Shown: positions 17,058 through 25,877, counted from the stretch's first letter. The stretch: 64,000 nucleotides of DNA from an uncultured Eubacteriales bacterium (GCA_910579575.1 CAJTUM010000002.1:1-64000), one strand, 5' to 3'. Translations and numbers: made by a program. Notes: generated by a model from the sequence alone, not told the origin.

Positions 17058-17888
17058 TTATCCCTTCAGTCCGCTTTCCCGGGCGTAATAGAAGATATAT
17101 TGCTGCGCCACGCCGGCCAGCGGGCCAAAGTCTCCAGGATCGACGCCATAAAAGGGCGCGGCCTTTTTCATCCAGGCGTCCACAGGAAAGGCTTCCATTT
17201 TGCCCAATCCATAGAGCAACGCACAATCCGCCACCTTGCGGCCCACGCCGGGCAACGCCGTCAGCGCCTGGCGGGCTTGGTCGGCTTCCATAGCCTCTAA
17301 AGCGGCAAAATCCAGTTTCCCTTGGCAGACAGCCTGGGCGGCGGCCAAAATGTATTTTGCCCGATATCCCGCTCGGAGAGGCGCCAAATCCTCCAGCGAA
17401 AGGGCGGCCAAAGTCGCCGGCGCTGGAAAGGAATAAAGAACCTGGCCCTCCAGCTCCAGCGGCTGACCCCAAAGCCGGCACATGGTCTGCAAAATGCCGG
17501 AGATCCGCGGAATGTTGTTGCACTGAGACACAATAAAAGAGATCAGCGCCTCCCAGGGCTGTTGACGCAGGATGCGCAGACCTCGGCCATGGGCCGCGGC
17601 TTTTTTCATAAATTCATTGAGACAAAAGCGCTGCGTCAACTGGTCGTATTGCCGGTCCAAATCGAAATAACGCCGCCATACCAACTCAAAATCCTCCAAA
17701 GAGCAGAGCAGAAACAAAACATTTTCCTGCTGCCAAACCCGAACAGCCCTGCCATAGGCCGCGCCAATATAACCGCCCTTTTCAGAAGGCTGCCAACGAA
17801 AGCACTGGCCGCACCGAAAAATATGCTCTATGTTTAAAGAATCGTTCAGCCTTGCCTGGACGACGCCGTCCTTCTCCAAAATCTCCAT
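17058..17888 (-). CDS. OGG1-type 8-oxoguanine DNA glycosylase
   Basis: A 276-residue HhH-GPD glycosylase/AP lyase that removes oxidised guanine. The N-terminal domain contains FRCGQCFRW, as in clostridial OGG1. The helix-hairpin-helix is LTALPGVGRKVADC, with the catalytic lysine in GRKVADC, and the conserved aspartate follows in AFPVDAW. Length matches bacterial OGG1 rather than MutY or Nth, and no iron-sulfur cysteines are present. It runs with the unknown 17904 gene, 15 bases apart. Confidence 0.92.
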   Translation of the reverse strand: MEILEKDGVVQARLNDSLNIEHIFRCGQCFRWQPSEKGGYIGAAYGRAVRVWQQENVLFLLCSLEDFELVWRRYFDLDRQYDQLTQRFCLNEFMKKAAAHGRGLRILRQQPWEALISFIVSQCNNIPRISGILQTMCRLWGQPLELEGQVLYSFPAPATLAALSLEDLAPLRAGYRAKYILAAAQAVCQGKLDFAALEAMEADQARQALTALPGVGRKVADCALLYGLGKMEAFPVDAWMKKAAPFYGVDPGDFGPLAGVAQQYIFYYARESGLKG

Positions 17889-17903
17889 TCCGCTTCCGCC
17901 TTT

Positions 17904-18731
17904 CTATTCTTCCCATACGGCGTTCAGTTCCGGGGGCTGTAATTGTTCCAACAACGCTTCACTGTCGGCGCCGATTCGGATATCCGCATAAAATCCGTTT
18001 TGCCGAAACCAGCCAAACGCCCCTGGCCGGCACAAGATGATATTGCCGCCGTTTTGATATTCCTCCAGTCGGGGGAAGCTTTCCCGATAAATCTTCTCCA
18101 AAAGTCGCTCTGGCCGCAATGTGGCGCGCAGCTCCCCTTTGATTCTGCCCGCTCGGCAAAAGGGCATGGCCTCAACGGCCCAAACGGCCAGCCGATCCAA
18201 CGCGCAGCACAAAAAGCTTTCTCCCTCGGGATCGTACCGCCATTCCTTTTTGTAATATCGCATCAACGCGCCCCGGTCCAGGGAAAGACCCACAGGCGTC
18301 CGTCGAATTTTATAAAATACCAGATTGCCTTGGTCCAGCGTCAGCTCTTCCAGCGACAAAAATCGTTCTTTCCCCTCCATGGCGGCAGGAACTTGGGCCA
18401 AAGCGCGGGAAAGGAGCTTGATTTCCTGGGGCAGCGTCAAGCCCAAACGACATTCCGTATGCGAAAAATCAACTTCCCCCAGCTCCTCCGCGCCCAAGCA
18501 GCGGCAGATTCTCCGAAGGCCCCTTTCCAAATCTTCCATCTCCGGCTGTGTCAGCTTGTGGTTGGGGAACAGCAAATCGGCCCTTTCCCCTTTGGCAAAA
18601 GTTCGATCTGTCGCCAACATCTCCGGCGGCGCCGCAGAAAGCTGCATCCAGCCGGAAACCTGGCTTTCTGGATATTCTCCATAATGAATCCGTCCGCCTG
18701 CTCTGTAAAACCCCTGTTTCATCCGAACCAT
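17904..18731 (-). CDS. Conserved-looking protein of unknown function
   Basis: A 275-residue soluble protein I do not recognise. It has no signal peptide or membrane helix. Segments such as LTLPQEIKLLSRALAQVPAA are weakly reminiscent of SMI1/KNR4-like proteins, but this is not secure. The start at 18731 was chosen because GGAGGGAAGG lies at the right distance; the upstream ATG would bury that site. It precedes the OGG1 gene by 15 bases and is probably co-transcribed. Confidence 0.7.
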   Translation of the reverse strand: MVRMKQGFYRAGGRIHYGEYPESQVSGWMQLSAAPPEMLATDRTFAKGERADLLFPNHKLTQPEMEDLERGLRRICRCLGAEELGEVDFSHTECRLGLTLPQEIKLLSRALAQVPAAMEGKERFLSLEELTLDQGNLVFYKIRRTPVGLSLDRGALMRYYKKEWRYDPEGESFLCCALDRLAVWAVEAMPFCRAGRIKGELRATLRPERLLEKIYRESFPRLEEYQNGGNIILCRPGAFGWFRQNGFYADIRIGADSEALLEQLQPPELNAVWEE

Positions 18732-18888
18732 TGGCCTTCCCTCCACGTTGCTTTCATTGTACCTTTCTGGCTCCGCCTAAGTCAACGCTTTTCTCTCAAA
18801 TTCCTGTTCCAGCTCAGCGTTTACGCCGCCGTTCTGTCGCTTTTGCCAATACGGCTTGCAATGCTTTGCGGAGATTGGCAATAAAATA

Positions 18889-18913
18889 GCCCCGCCGGCG
18901 CTTTCGGCGGGGC
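18889..18913 (-). terminator. Intrinsic terminator of the M20 peptidase gene
   Basis: A 9-bp GC stem (18889-18897 with 18905-18913), followed on the minus strand by TATTTTATT. It lies 45 bases after the stop at 18958. Confidence 0.75.
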
Positions 18914-18957
18914 CATTTTGGGTTTAATCACACAACAAGCAGTAGAATCAGCTCAAT

Positions 18958-20199
18958 TTAATCCAAGATAGATTCTGTTTCGCCCTCTACGCCAGCCAAC
19001 AAAAGGGCCAGCAGCATGGCTTCTTGAACGCCTTTGTGGGCGTCGGTTGTCTCAAAAAACTCGTTCAGGGTGTGAGCGCCGCTGTCTACGCCGCCAATGC
19101 CCAGACAGACGGCGGGGATATTTTTGCCGATGGCCATGTTGCAGTTGGTGGAACCGCCCTGCAAGAAATAGGGATCGCAACCTGTGGCCTGGATCGCGGC
19201 GTAAGCAGCCTCCACCATGGGGGAATGGATATCCTGGGTTCCGGCGGGCACATTGCAATAGCGCTTGTGGGTAAATGTAATCGTGTCCTTGCCCCAGCGA
19301 GCGGTTTCCTCGTCGCAGGCCTCTTGGAGGGCGGTCAAGATACGCTGATACAGCTCGTCCAGCACCTGCTGGGAGTCGGAACGGAAATTAAACTTGATGG
19401 TAGCCTCCGGAACAATAGCATGGATGCCTGCGTCGTTGCCCGCATGGAAATTGGACACGCAGAAGGAGGTCTTGGGATCGGAAGGCACCTGGAAATCGGC
19501 GATTTTAGCCACGGCCCGGGCAGCGGCGTTCAGAGGATTGGCCACTTGGCCAAAAGCGCCGTGGGCATGGCCGCCAATTCCATGGAAGGTGGCCTCGCAG
19601 GTCATGTGGCCGGTGGCCTCGTAAACGACGCCTTCAAAGCCGCCGCCGTCCACGCTGATGCTGGCGTCCACAGCGTTGTGGTCCAGCCAATGGAGCATTC
19701 CGCCAAAAGAGCCGACGCCCTCTTCTTCCACAGTGCCCACGCAGATCAAATCGCCTTTGGTCTGAATGCCGGCGGCGTTCAGCGAACGGACTACAGACAG
19801 AGGAACCACCATACCCCGGGTATCGTCCACAATACCGGGGGCATAAACTCGGGTTCCCTCCCGGCGAGGCTGAGGATTGGTTCCAATGGGGAAGACGGTA
19901 TCCATATGGCCTTCCATCAGCACTTTTTTGCCGCCGCCCACGCCCGGGCGGACGCCCACAACGTTGCCATGATCGTCGATATGCACGTCTTTCAAGCTCA
20001 GCTCTTGATACATCTCCGCGTAACGGGCGGCCTTTTGCTGCTCGTGGAAGGTGGGCGCTTCGATTTTGCACAGCTCAATTTGGTTTTCCAGCGTCTGTTC
20101 TGCGTCCTGCTCGGCAAAGGCCATAGCCTTTTTCACGCTGTCCAGAGCCAACAGCCGATCCAGCGTTTGGCGAACCTTCGGGGAAAGTTCATACTTCAT
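18958..20199 (-). CDS. M20 family metallopeptidase (peptidase T/ArgE-like)
   Basis: A 413-residue zinc aminopeptidase-type protein. Metal ligands are in MEGHMDTVFP, GIVDDTRG and the catalytic GTVEEEGVG; SVDGGG supplies the next ligand and SGAHTLNEFFE the last. The dimerisation domain carries FHGIGGHAHGAFG. The likely role is cleavage of di- or tripeptides or acyl amino acids; the exact substrate is unknown. The start follows GGAGGGATTTCCC. Monocistronic, divergent from the aldehyde dehydrogenase gene. Confidence 0.9.
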   Translation of the reverse strand: MKYELSPKVRQTLDRLLALDSVKKAMAFAEQDAEQTLENQIELCKIEAPTFHEQQKAARYAEMYQELSLKDVHIDDHGNVVGVRPGVGGGKKVLMEGHMDTVFPIGTNPQPRREGTRVYAPGIVDDTRGMVVPLSVVRSLNAAGIQTKGDLICVGTVEEEGVGSFGGMLHWLDHNAVDASISVDGGGFEGVVYEATGHMTCEATFHGIGGHAHGAFGQVANPLNAAARAVAKIADFQVPSDPKTSFCVSNFHAGNDAGIHAIVPEATIKFNFRSDSQQVLDELYQRILTALQEACDEETARWGKDTITFTHKRYCNVPAGTQDIHSPMVEAAYAAIQATGCDPYFLQGGSTNCNMAIGKNIPAVCLGIGGVDSGAHTLNEFFETTDAHKGVQEAMLLALLLAGVEGETESILD

Positions 20200-20242
20200 G
20201 GGAAATCCCTCCTATAATAAAATGATGGCGTCTTCTGCCTCC

Positions 20243-20271
20243 ATTATGGACTGTTTGGACAATAAAATCAA
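20243..20271 (-). promoter_or_regulatory. Possible promoter of the M20 peptidase gene
   Basis: Minus-strand TTGATT (20271-20266), 17-base spacer, CATAAT (20248-20243). Five of six bases match in the -10 element. Placement fits a leader of about 35 bases. Confidence 0.5.
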
Positions 20272-20400
20272 GGAATCTGAAAAAACTTCGTCCGATCTGC
20301 CAGAAATCCGCCTCTATTTTTGTGGAAAACGCACAAAGGCGGAGGCCGTCTCCCCGGCTGGGCTCCTGACAGAGAGGGCGACTGGATTGCCCGTCTTTTG

Positions 20401-20429
20401 TTGACAACCATAAAACCGCGGGATATACT
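20401..20429 (+). promoter_or_regulatory. Promoter of the aldehyde dehydrogenase-asparaginase-hydrolase operon
   Basis: TTGACA (20401-20406), 17-base spacer, TATACT (20424-20429). The first ATG is at 20465, after GGAAAGGGGCTGAGAC. Confidence 0.85.
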
Positions 20430-20464
20430 GGGCAAAGGGAATTCCCTTGGAAAGGGGCTGAGAC

Positions 20465-21835
20465 ATGGAACTGCATGAGCTGGCGAAGGGCCAGCGGGAA
20501 TTTTATCAGACTGGCCGAACGTTGGATTACGCTTTTCGCGCCCAGGCGCTGGACAGCCTGGCAAAGGGGCTGGCCCGCTGGGAAGACCGGCTGCTTCAGG
20601 CGTTGGAAGCAGACCTGGGCAAACCGCCCTTTGAAACGTATATGACGGAAATTGGCTTGGTCAAAAGCGAGCTGCGATGGCAACGGGCTCATTTGCGGGT
20701 CAATATGCGTCCTCGGCCCGTGCCGACGCCTTTGGCTCAGTTCAAGGCTCGCAGTTTCCAAGATCCCCATCCCTATGGCGTCGTTCTGGAAATCGCGCCT
20801 TGGAATTATCCGCTGCTGCTTTCGCTGACGCCGCTGGCAGGGGCTTTGGCGGCGGGCAACTGCGTCGTCGTCAAATTATCCGATCAGGTGCCCAACGCCG
20901 CTCAGGCTGTCGTCGGCCTGCTGGCCGATTGCTTTGATCCTCGCCACGTCTTCGGTCTGCAAGGAGGACGGGCGGAAAACCAGGCGCTGCTGGCCCAGCG
21001 ATTTGACAAAATCTTTTTTACCGGCAGCCCGGCTATGGGTCAGGTCGTGCTGGAAGCGGCGGTCAAACACCTGACGCCGGTCGTATTAGAGCTGGGAGGC
21101 AAAAGCCCGTGTATCGTCACGGCGGAGGCCGACCTGCCTCTGGCGGCTCGGCGCATTGTCTTCGGCAAATTCCTCAATAGCGGCCAGACCTGCGTAGCGC
21201 CGGATTATCTGCTGGCAGATCGAAAGATTTTTTCTCAACTGCTGGCGCTGCTTCGGCAGGAGATTGCGAGGGCCTTTGGCCCTGCGCCCATGCAAGCGCC
21301 TGGCTACCCTCGAATCGTCAACCAAAAGCGCTTCGATCGACTGCTGGAACGGATGGCGGACGGACAAATTTTTTGTGGCGGCGACGTTTGTCGGGAAAAA
21401 AGGATGATAGAACCTACCGTGCTGACAGAGGTTTCCCCAGAAGCTCCTTTGATGCAAGAGGAAATCTTTGGCCCGCTGCTGCCGGCGCTTCCCTATGACC
21501 GGCTGGAAGAGGCTCTTTCTTTGGTAGAAAGCCGCCCCTGTCCGCTGGCCCTGTATTTGTTTACGGAAGATAAAAAACAGGCCCGCCAGATCATGCGGCG
21601 GCTGCAATTCGGCGGCGGCTGCGTTAACGACACCGTAATGCACCTGGCCTCCCATCGCCTGCCTTTCGGCGGCGTGGGCCAAAGCGGCATGGGGGCCTAT
21701 CATGGCCGCCAGAGCTTTGAAACCTTCACCCATTATCGGAGTATTGTGGATACCTCTACAAAAATTGATTTGTCAATCCGCTACCGGCCTTATACGCCGG
21801 CGAAATTTTGGCTGCTGCGCCGCTTTTTGCGCTAA
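20465..21835 (+). CDS. NAD(P)-dependent aldehyde dehydrogenase (class 3 type)
   Basis: A 456-residue enzyme that oxidises aldehydes to acids. Cofactor-site and catalytic motifs are IAPWNYPLLL, VLELGGKSPCIV with the catalytic glutamate, and NSGQTCVAPDY with the catalytic cysteine. QEEIFGPLLP and LPFGGVGQSGMGAYHG complete the class 3 pattern, as does the hydrophobic/basic C-terminus (YTPAKFWLLRRFLR) that may touch the membrane. First gene of a three-gene rightward cluster with asparaginase 36 bases downstream. Confidence 0.94.
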   Translation: MELHELAKGQREFYQTGRTLDYAFRAQALDSLAKGLARWEDRLLQALEADLGKPPFETYMTEIGLVKSELRWQRAHLRVNMRPRPVPTPLAQFKARSFQDPHPYGVVLEIAPWNYPLLLSLTPLAGALAAGNCVVVKLSDQVPNAAQAVVGLLADCFDPRHVFGLQGGRAENQALLAQRFDKIFFTGSPAMGQVVLEAAVKHLTPVVLELGGKSPCIVTAEADLPLAARRIVFGKFLNSGQTCVAPDYLLADRKIFSQLLALLRQEIARAFGPAPMQAPGYPRIVNQKRFDRLLERMADGQIFCGGDVCREKRMIEPTVLTEVSPEAPLMQEEIFGPLLPALPYDRLEEALSLVESRPCPLALYLFTEDKKQARQIMRRLQFGGGCVNDTVMHLASHRLPFGGVGQSGMGAYHGRQSFETFTHYRSIVDTSTKIDLSIRYRPYTPAKFWLLRRFLR

Positions 21836-21871
21836 GCGCCGAAAGAATGGCGGAAGAAAAAGGAGATTGAA

Positions 21872-22879
21872 ATGGATATTTTAGTAAAGACATATCGGGG
21901 GCCGTTGGAAGATTTATTCCACACCGGCCATATTGCGGTGGTAAACAGCGCAGGCAAGCTGTTGTTCTGCTGCGGCGACCCAGACCGGGTATGCTATGCC
22001 CGCTCCTCTGCAAAGCCCATCCAGGCTCTGTGCGTTCTGGAAAGCGGCGCAGCGGAAAAATTCGGCCTGGACGACCAAGATATCGCCCTATTCTGCGCCT
22101 CTCACAATGGGGAGCCTATGCACATTCAGGCCGTGCGCCAAGCCCTGGCCAAGGCCGGACTGGACGAAAGCTATCTGCAATGCGGCGTCCATTACCCTCT
22201 CTATGAGCCGGAGGCCGACCGGATGAAGGCGGAAGGGATTCAACCCAGCCAAATTCACTGCAACTGCAGCGGCAAGCACACCGGAATGCTGGTTACGGCC
22301 GCCGCTCTGGGAGAAGAGCTGGACAGCTACTATAAGCCCGAGCATCCGGCGCAGCGACGTATCAAAGAGATGATCGGGTTGATTTGCCAATATGACCCGG
22401 AAAAAATCATCTTGGGCACAGACGGCTGCGGCGTGCCGGTGCACGCCCTGCCCTTGCGGGCTTTTGCCCACGGCATTGCCCGGCTGGCTTCGCCAGCTTG
22501 CTTGGGCGGCAAACTGGCGGAAGAAGCGGCCCGCATTACCGCCGCTATGGCCAAATACCCCGAAATCATGTCCGGCACAGGCCGCATTGACGCCCAACTG
22601 ATGCGCAAATATCCGAACAGACTGTTCTGCAAATCCGGCGCAGACGGTTATTATATCGTAGGCGATAAAAAAGAGGGGATCGGCATTGCGATAAAAATCG
22701 ACAGCGGCAACGGCCAGGCTCGCAACGCTGTCGTTGTGGAAACGCTGCGTCAACTGGGCATTCTCTCCGAACAAGATTTAGAGGAATTTTCCAACATTCA
22801 TGTGCCTGTAGCCAAAAACCATAAGGGCGAGGACGTCGGTCGGATGAAACCGGTATTCACGCTGCGCAAGGCGGATTGA
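21872..22879 (+). CDS. Asparaginase, thermolabile/Rhizobium-type family (PF06089-like)
   Basis: A 335-residue protein of the asparaginase II family distinct from the classical AnsA/AnsB fold. Typical sequence is GHIAVVNSAGKLLFCCGD, ARSSAKPIQAL, CASHNGEPMHI, HCNCSGKHTGML and TDGCGVPVHALPL. The family hydrolyses asparagine to aspartate and ammonia and belongs to the serine beta-lactamase-like superfamily (the SSAK tetrad holds the nucleophile). It starts after AAAAGGAGATTGAA. The downstream hydrolase begins one base after its stop. Confidence 0.9.
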   Translation: MDILVKTYRGPLEDLFHTGHIAVVNSAGKLLFCCGDPDRVCYARSSAKPIQALCVLESGAAEKFGLDDQDIALFCASHNGEPMHIQAVRQALAKAGLDESYLQCGVHYPLYEPEADRMKAEGIQPSQIHCNCSGKHTGMLVTAAALGEELDSYYKPEHPAQRRIKEMIGLICQYDPEKIILGTDGCGVPVHALPLRAFAHGIARLASPACLGGKLAEEAARITAAMAKYPEIMSGTGRIDAQLMRKYPNRLFCKSGADGYYIVGDKKEGIGIAIKIDSGNGQARNAVVVETLRQLGILSEQDLEEFSNIHVPVAKNHKGEDVGRMKPVFTLRKAD

Positions 22880-22880
22880 C

Positions 22881-23582
22881 ATGACGGAGCAACGACTGAA
22901 CATCGGCCGGATTCCCGCTCTGCTTTGGGGCGAGCCTTCTGAGCGAGGCATTGTGGCTGTCCACGGAAGCCAATCCCACAAAGGCGATCGAGTCATCGAA
23001 ATCCTGGCTCAAAAAGCGGCGGAACATGGATATCAAGTATTGTCTTTCGATTTGCCCGAGCACGGGGAGCGAAAAAACCTGCCTGAGCTTTGCAAGCCAG
23101 AGCTCTGCATCCCAGATTTGCAGGCCGCGTTGGCCTACGCCCAAACCAAGTGGAGAGAAATCGCTCTGTTTGCCAATAGCCTGGGCGCCTATTTCAGTCT
23201 GCGGGCCTATCCCGCCGCCAAACTGAAGCGGGCTCTTTTTCTCTCGCCTTTGTTGGATATGGAGCGGATGATTCGCAATATGATGACTTGGTTCCACGTT
23301 TCGGAGGAGCGCCTTCGGCAAGAAAAGGAAATTCCAACCCCCATGGGACAAACCCTTTACTGGGACTACTATTGCGATGTGAAAGCCAACCCCATTCTCG
23401 ATTGGCCGGTTCCCACTGATATTTTGTATGGCGAAAAAGACGAGCTGTGCGAAAGGGATACCGTCGACGCCTTCTTAGGCCGATTCGGCGGAACGCTGGA
23501 GGTTTTGGCAGGCTCAGAACACTTTTTCCATCGACCGGAGCAGCTGGCGACCTTGGAACAATGGCTGGAGAAAAAACTTTGA
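22881..23582 (+). CDS. Alpha/beta hydrolase
   Basis: A 233-residue serine hydrolase of unknown substrate. The nucleophile elbow is ANSLGAYFS (GxSxG variant NSLGA). The strand-turn VAVHGSQSHKGD forms the oxyanion region, YGEKDELCERD holds the acid, and GSEHFFHRPEQ the histidine. It is packed one base behind the asparaginase stop, so translation is probably coupled. A strong terminator follows 9 bases after the stop. Confidence 0.85.
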   Translation: MTEQRLNIGRIPALLWGEPSERGIVAVHGSQSHKGDRVIEILAQKAAEHGYQVLSFDLPEHGERKNLPELCKPELCIPDLQAALAYAQTKWREIALFANSLGAYFSLRAYPAAKLKRALFLSPLLDMERMIRNMMTWFHVSEERLRQEKEIPTPMGQTLYWDYYCDVKANPILDWPVPTDILYGEKDELCERDTVDAFLGRFGGTLEVLAGSEHFFHRPEQLATLEQWLEKKL

Positions 23583-23590
23583 GCGATGTA

Positions 23591-23622
23591 AAAACACAGT
23601 CCCCGGTTGGGGACTGTGTTTT
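23591..23622. terminator. Bidirectional terminator
   Basis: A 14-bp stem (23591-23604 with 23609-23622) with loop GGTT, A-rich on one side and T-rich on the other, between two convergent genes. It overlaps the last bases of the HD gene. Confidence 0.92.
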
Positions 23623-24214
23623 ATTCTTTCAGCCAGCCTTTTTGAATCGCGTCCTGGATGGATTGCTCCACAAAGGGCCACAAAGCGGGGGCGGCTTCTT
23701 GAATCGGGGCCATCCGCCGATAGACCTGGTCGGCGGTCACATGGCCCAGCCGCCAGGTATGGCCCTGGGTCAGCAGGTTGTTAATCAACGGCTGAAACCG
23801 ATCCATGGCGGCGGCATATTTGGCGTCCGGCGTTTCCATGGCGTCAAATTCCTCCCAGAGCTTCCGATATTCCACGCCCTGGTCCTCGGGCAGCGTCCCA
23901 AAGAGCCGGTCGGCGGCCTCCTTCTCCCGCTGGGCCTTGTCTTGGTTGGCCGTTTCGTCATAACAAAAGGTGTCGCCGGCATAGATTTCCACCAAGTCGT
24001 GAACCAGCGCCATACGAATGACCCGGTCTAAGCTAATGCCGGAAAGGCCCCGGTATTCATAAAGCGCCATAGCGGTCAGCGCCAGATGCCAGCTGTGCTC
24101 GGCGTCGGTTTCCTGGCGGGAGCCGTCGGCCAGCAGGGTCTGGCGCAGCACATTTTTCATCCTATCCGCCTGGATTAAAAAAGAAAGCTGCCTGTCGAAT
24201 CGTTGATTGTGCAA
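23621..24214 (-). CDS. HD-domain phosphohydrolase (HDDC2/YfbR-like 5'-nucleotidase family)
   Basis: A 197-residue HD protein: DAEHSWHLALTAMAL holds the first histidine, ALVHDLVEIYAGDTF the HD pair with the ED-type continuation, and MDRFQPLINN the distal aspartate. Close relatives dephosphorylate deoxynucleoside monophosphates. The start is TTG at 24214, with GGAGG 9 bases upstream; the next ATG (M19) would cut into the first helix. Its own consensus promoter lies 38 bases upstream. Confidence 0.87.
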   Translation of the reverse strand: MHNQRFDRQLSFLIQADRMKNVLRQTLLADGSRQETDAEHSWHLALTAMALYEYRGLSGISLDRVIRMALVHDLVEIYAGDTFCYDETANQDKAQREKEAADRLFGTLPEDQGVEYRKLWEEFDAMETPDAKYAAAMDRFQPLINNLLTQGHTWRLGHVTADQVYRRMAPIQEAAPALWPFVEQSIQDAIQKGWLKE

Positions 24215-24251
24215 AATTGGGTTCCTCCCTTGTATTTTCTGTTTTCAGGCA

Positions 24252-24280
24252 AGTATACTCCTTTCCTGCCAAAGTGTCAA
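24252..24280 (-). promoter_or_regulatory. Promoter of the HD phosphohydrolase gene
   Basis: Minus-strand TTGACA (24280-24275), 17-base spacer, TATACT (24257-24252). Confidence 0.88.
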
Positions 24281-24340
24281 TACGTCCCAGAGAGAATCCT
24301 GTTGCCTGAATCCGCCCCGTTCTTTTGAGAGCCTTTGTTT

Positions 24341-24712
24341 TCACGGCTTTTCAAAGCCCAATGCGTCTACTCTCAAGAAATGGACAGAGGAAAATTCCGT
24401 GTTGACACAGATTCCTGCATCCGCTGGGATAACCGGTTGAAACCAAGAAAAGACCTCCTCGATCTCCAGCAGTCCAGCCTGTTTGGGCAGAGAAACATGG
24501 AGCAAAAGCCCCTGAGCCCGGCTCCATTCTGGGCCGATTCCCTGAGGCGGCATATCCTTCAGCCGGTCTGTTGGAATCTGGATGGATTGCCGGCAACAAA
24601 GCCGCCAGCCGTCCCAACGGCGCAGGCCCTCAAAATCCACACAGAGCAAGCCTGAGGCGTTCAGAGCCCGTTCCAAACAACGCCCCAGATAGGCTCCGCC
24701 GTCACGCGGCAA
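24341..24712 (-). CDS. FtsZ C-terminal-domain-like orphan, probably frameshifted at its start
   Basis: A 123-codon frame from a TTG at 24712. It aligns by eye with the FtsZ/tubulin C-terminal domain without the GTPase half: GLLCVDFEGLR resembles FtsZ PGLMNVDFADVR, SRAQGLLLHVSL resembles SGARGVLVNIT, and LLEIEEVFSWFQPVIPADAG plus RVDALGFEK fit the following helix and last strand. A much better start (two ATGs at 24756/24753 after AAGGAGGGGCGGC, overlapping the alkZ stop) opens another frame for 31 codons, and a one-base loss near 24714 would join the two. So it is either a pseudogene or a weak TTG-start gene. Similarity is unaided and moderate. Confidence 0.45.
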   Translation of the reverse strand: MPRDGGAYLGRCLERALNASGLLCVDFEGLRRWDGWRLCCRQSIQIPTDRLKDMPPQGIGPEWSRAQGLLLHVSLPKQAGLLEIEEVFSWFQPVIPADAGICVNTEFSSVHFLRVDALGFEKP

Positions 24713-24742
24713 GGTTCTCTTTCGGCCGTTCGGTCGTCCAAA

Positions 24743-25810
24743 TCAAACGTCATCATGCCGCCCCTCCTTCTGTTTTTCCTCCAGCGGCGGCAAAAATTCC
24801 ACCGCAATTTCCTCTTCTCCAAAAAGTTTCCGTCCCTTTGCGGCAACGCTCTGCTGATCCCGCTGGCTCAAGGGCCGAAAAGGCTCCACAAACAGTCTGC
24901 CCGGCGCTTTTTTCCACCTGGCTCGAACCCGCCCCCGAAGCAACACAACCGGATAAACAATGCCCGCAATATTGGTCACTTTATTCAGATCTCGCCGATC
25001 GATCAGGCGGCTTCTGTCCCGGTAGCCCAATATCAGCTGGTCAAAGCCCGCCAGAAACAAGCAGCTCGGCAGCCGGCCCGTGGGGTTCAGCCCTCCCAAA
25101 TACCAATAAATTGTTCCGTCACACCTGATGTGTTCGAGAGTCAGCTCTCCAGCCAAACGCCGTATTTCGCTGCTCTTCCAGCCAGTGAAGGCGGCGCAAT
25201 CCGCCAAAGTCGCCGGACCATAGGTTTGGAAATACCGCTCCAACACCGCCAGCCTGGCCTCTTTTTGGTCTATCCATCGGATGGGCCCGGGCAAAATGAA
25301 GCGCTTTTCCATGCCGCTGTGGTAGACCAACATCCCTCGGTCGCACATTTCCTTCAACAAGCCGCCCCAGCCGTAAAATACTTTTTCCAGCAAATCTTCC
25401 GCCATACCGGCCTGGCGGCAGGCTTGTTTCAGCTCTTCCCGCCGCTCCACCCCCTGTGCGGCCTGTTCCAGAAGAAACGCCGCCCATCGAGCCTGGATCG
25501 CTGCGGACAGTCCCCAGCGCCCGTCTACCCATTGCCGGTTCGCGCCTCGGGCAGAAAGCAGCAGCCCCAGTTGATCCTGGCGCACCACATGAATGGTCCC
25601 CCGGTGGGACCATATTTTCACCAGCCCTTGCTCCCAAGACTGAGGCTCAAAGTCCTTTGCCCGAATGCGCAGGGCGTAGCCGGGGTTTTGGGCAAACTGC
25701 GCTTGTAAACCAAGCAGCTCTCCCACAACCTGCATCCGCTCCCCCTTTTCCAGCAAGTATTGGCGGTTCAGGCTGCACAACAGCAGCTCTTTGCGGCTCA
25801 GTTCTTCCAT
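24743..25810 (-). CDS. AlkZ/YcaQ-like winged-helix DNA glycosylase (HTH_42 family)
   Basis: A 355-residue protein of the family that unhooks interstrand cross-links and removes bulky alkylated bases. The catalytic QxQ motif is visible as LLGLQAQFAQ near residue 34. Three winged-helix units follow (WSHRGTIHVV, AAFTGWKSSEIRRL, FLAGFDQLILGYRDRSRLI near the C-terminal beta part). The start follows GGAGGAGGCGCTG. The FtsZ-like frame overlaps its last 14 bases. Substrate range cannot be told from sequence. Confidence 0.88.
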   Translation of the reverse strand: MEELSRKELLLCSLNRQYLLEKGERMQVVGELLGLQAQFAQNPGYALRIRAKDFEPQSWEQGLVKIWSHRGTIHVVRQDQLGLLLSARGANRQWVDGRWGLSAAIQARWAAFLLEQAAQGVERREELKQACRQAGMAEDLLEKVFYGWGGLLKEMCDRGMLVYHSGMEKRFILPGPIRWIDQKEARLAVLERYFQTYGPATLADCAAFTGWKSSEIRRLAGELTLEHIRCDGTIYWYLGGLNPTGRLPSCLFLAGFDQLILGYRDRSRLIDRRDLNKVTNIAGIVYPVVLLRGRVRARWKKAPGRLFVEPFRPLSQRDQQSVAAKGRKLFGEEEIAVEFLPPLEEKQKEGRHDDV

Positions 25811-25848
25811 CAGCGCCTCCTCCTCAGCTAAACGGAACGTTTGTTTTT

Positions 25849-25877
25849 ATTTTATACGATTTGTTTGGCAGACGCAA
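25849..25877 (-). promoter_or_regulatory. Promoter of the AlkZ-like gene
   Basis: Minus-strand TTGCGT (25877-25872), 17-base spacer, TAAAAT (25854-25849). The rest of 25878-26019 is AT-rich with no coding sequence seen. Confidence 0.6.

Noticed and set aside
24162..24344. 60-codon frame upstream of the HD gene
   Set aside because: It only reads through the promoter and leader of the HD gene and ends in its shadow; not a gene.
24400..24440. REP-like repeat reading VIPADAGI inside the FtsZ-like frame
   Set aside because: It resembles the common ATTCCxGC...GCxGGAAT extragenic repeat translation, but the palindrome is poor, occurs once and lies in a stretch that aligns with the expected protein domain.
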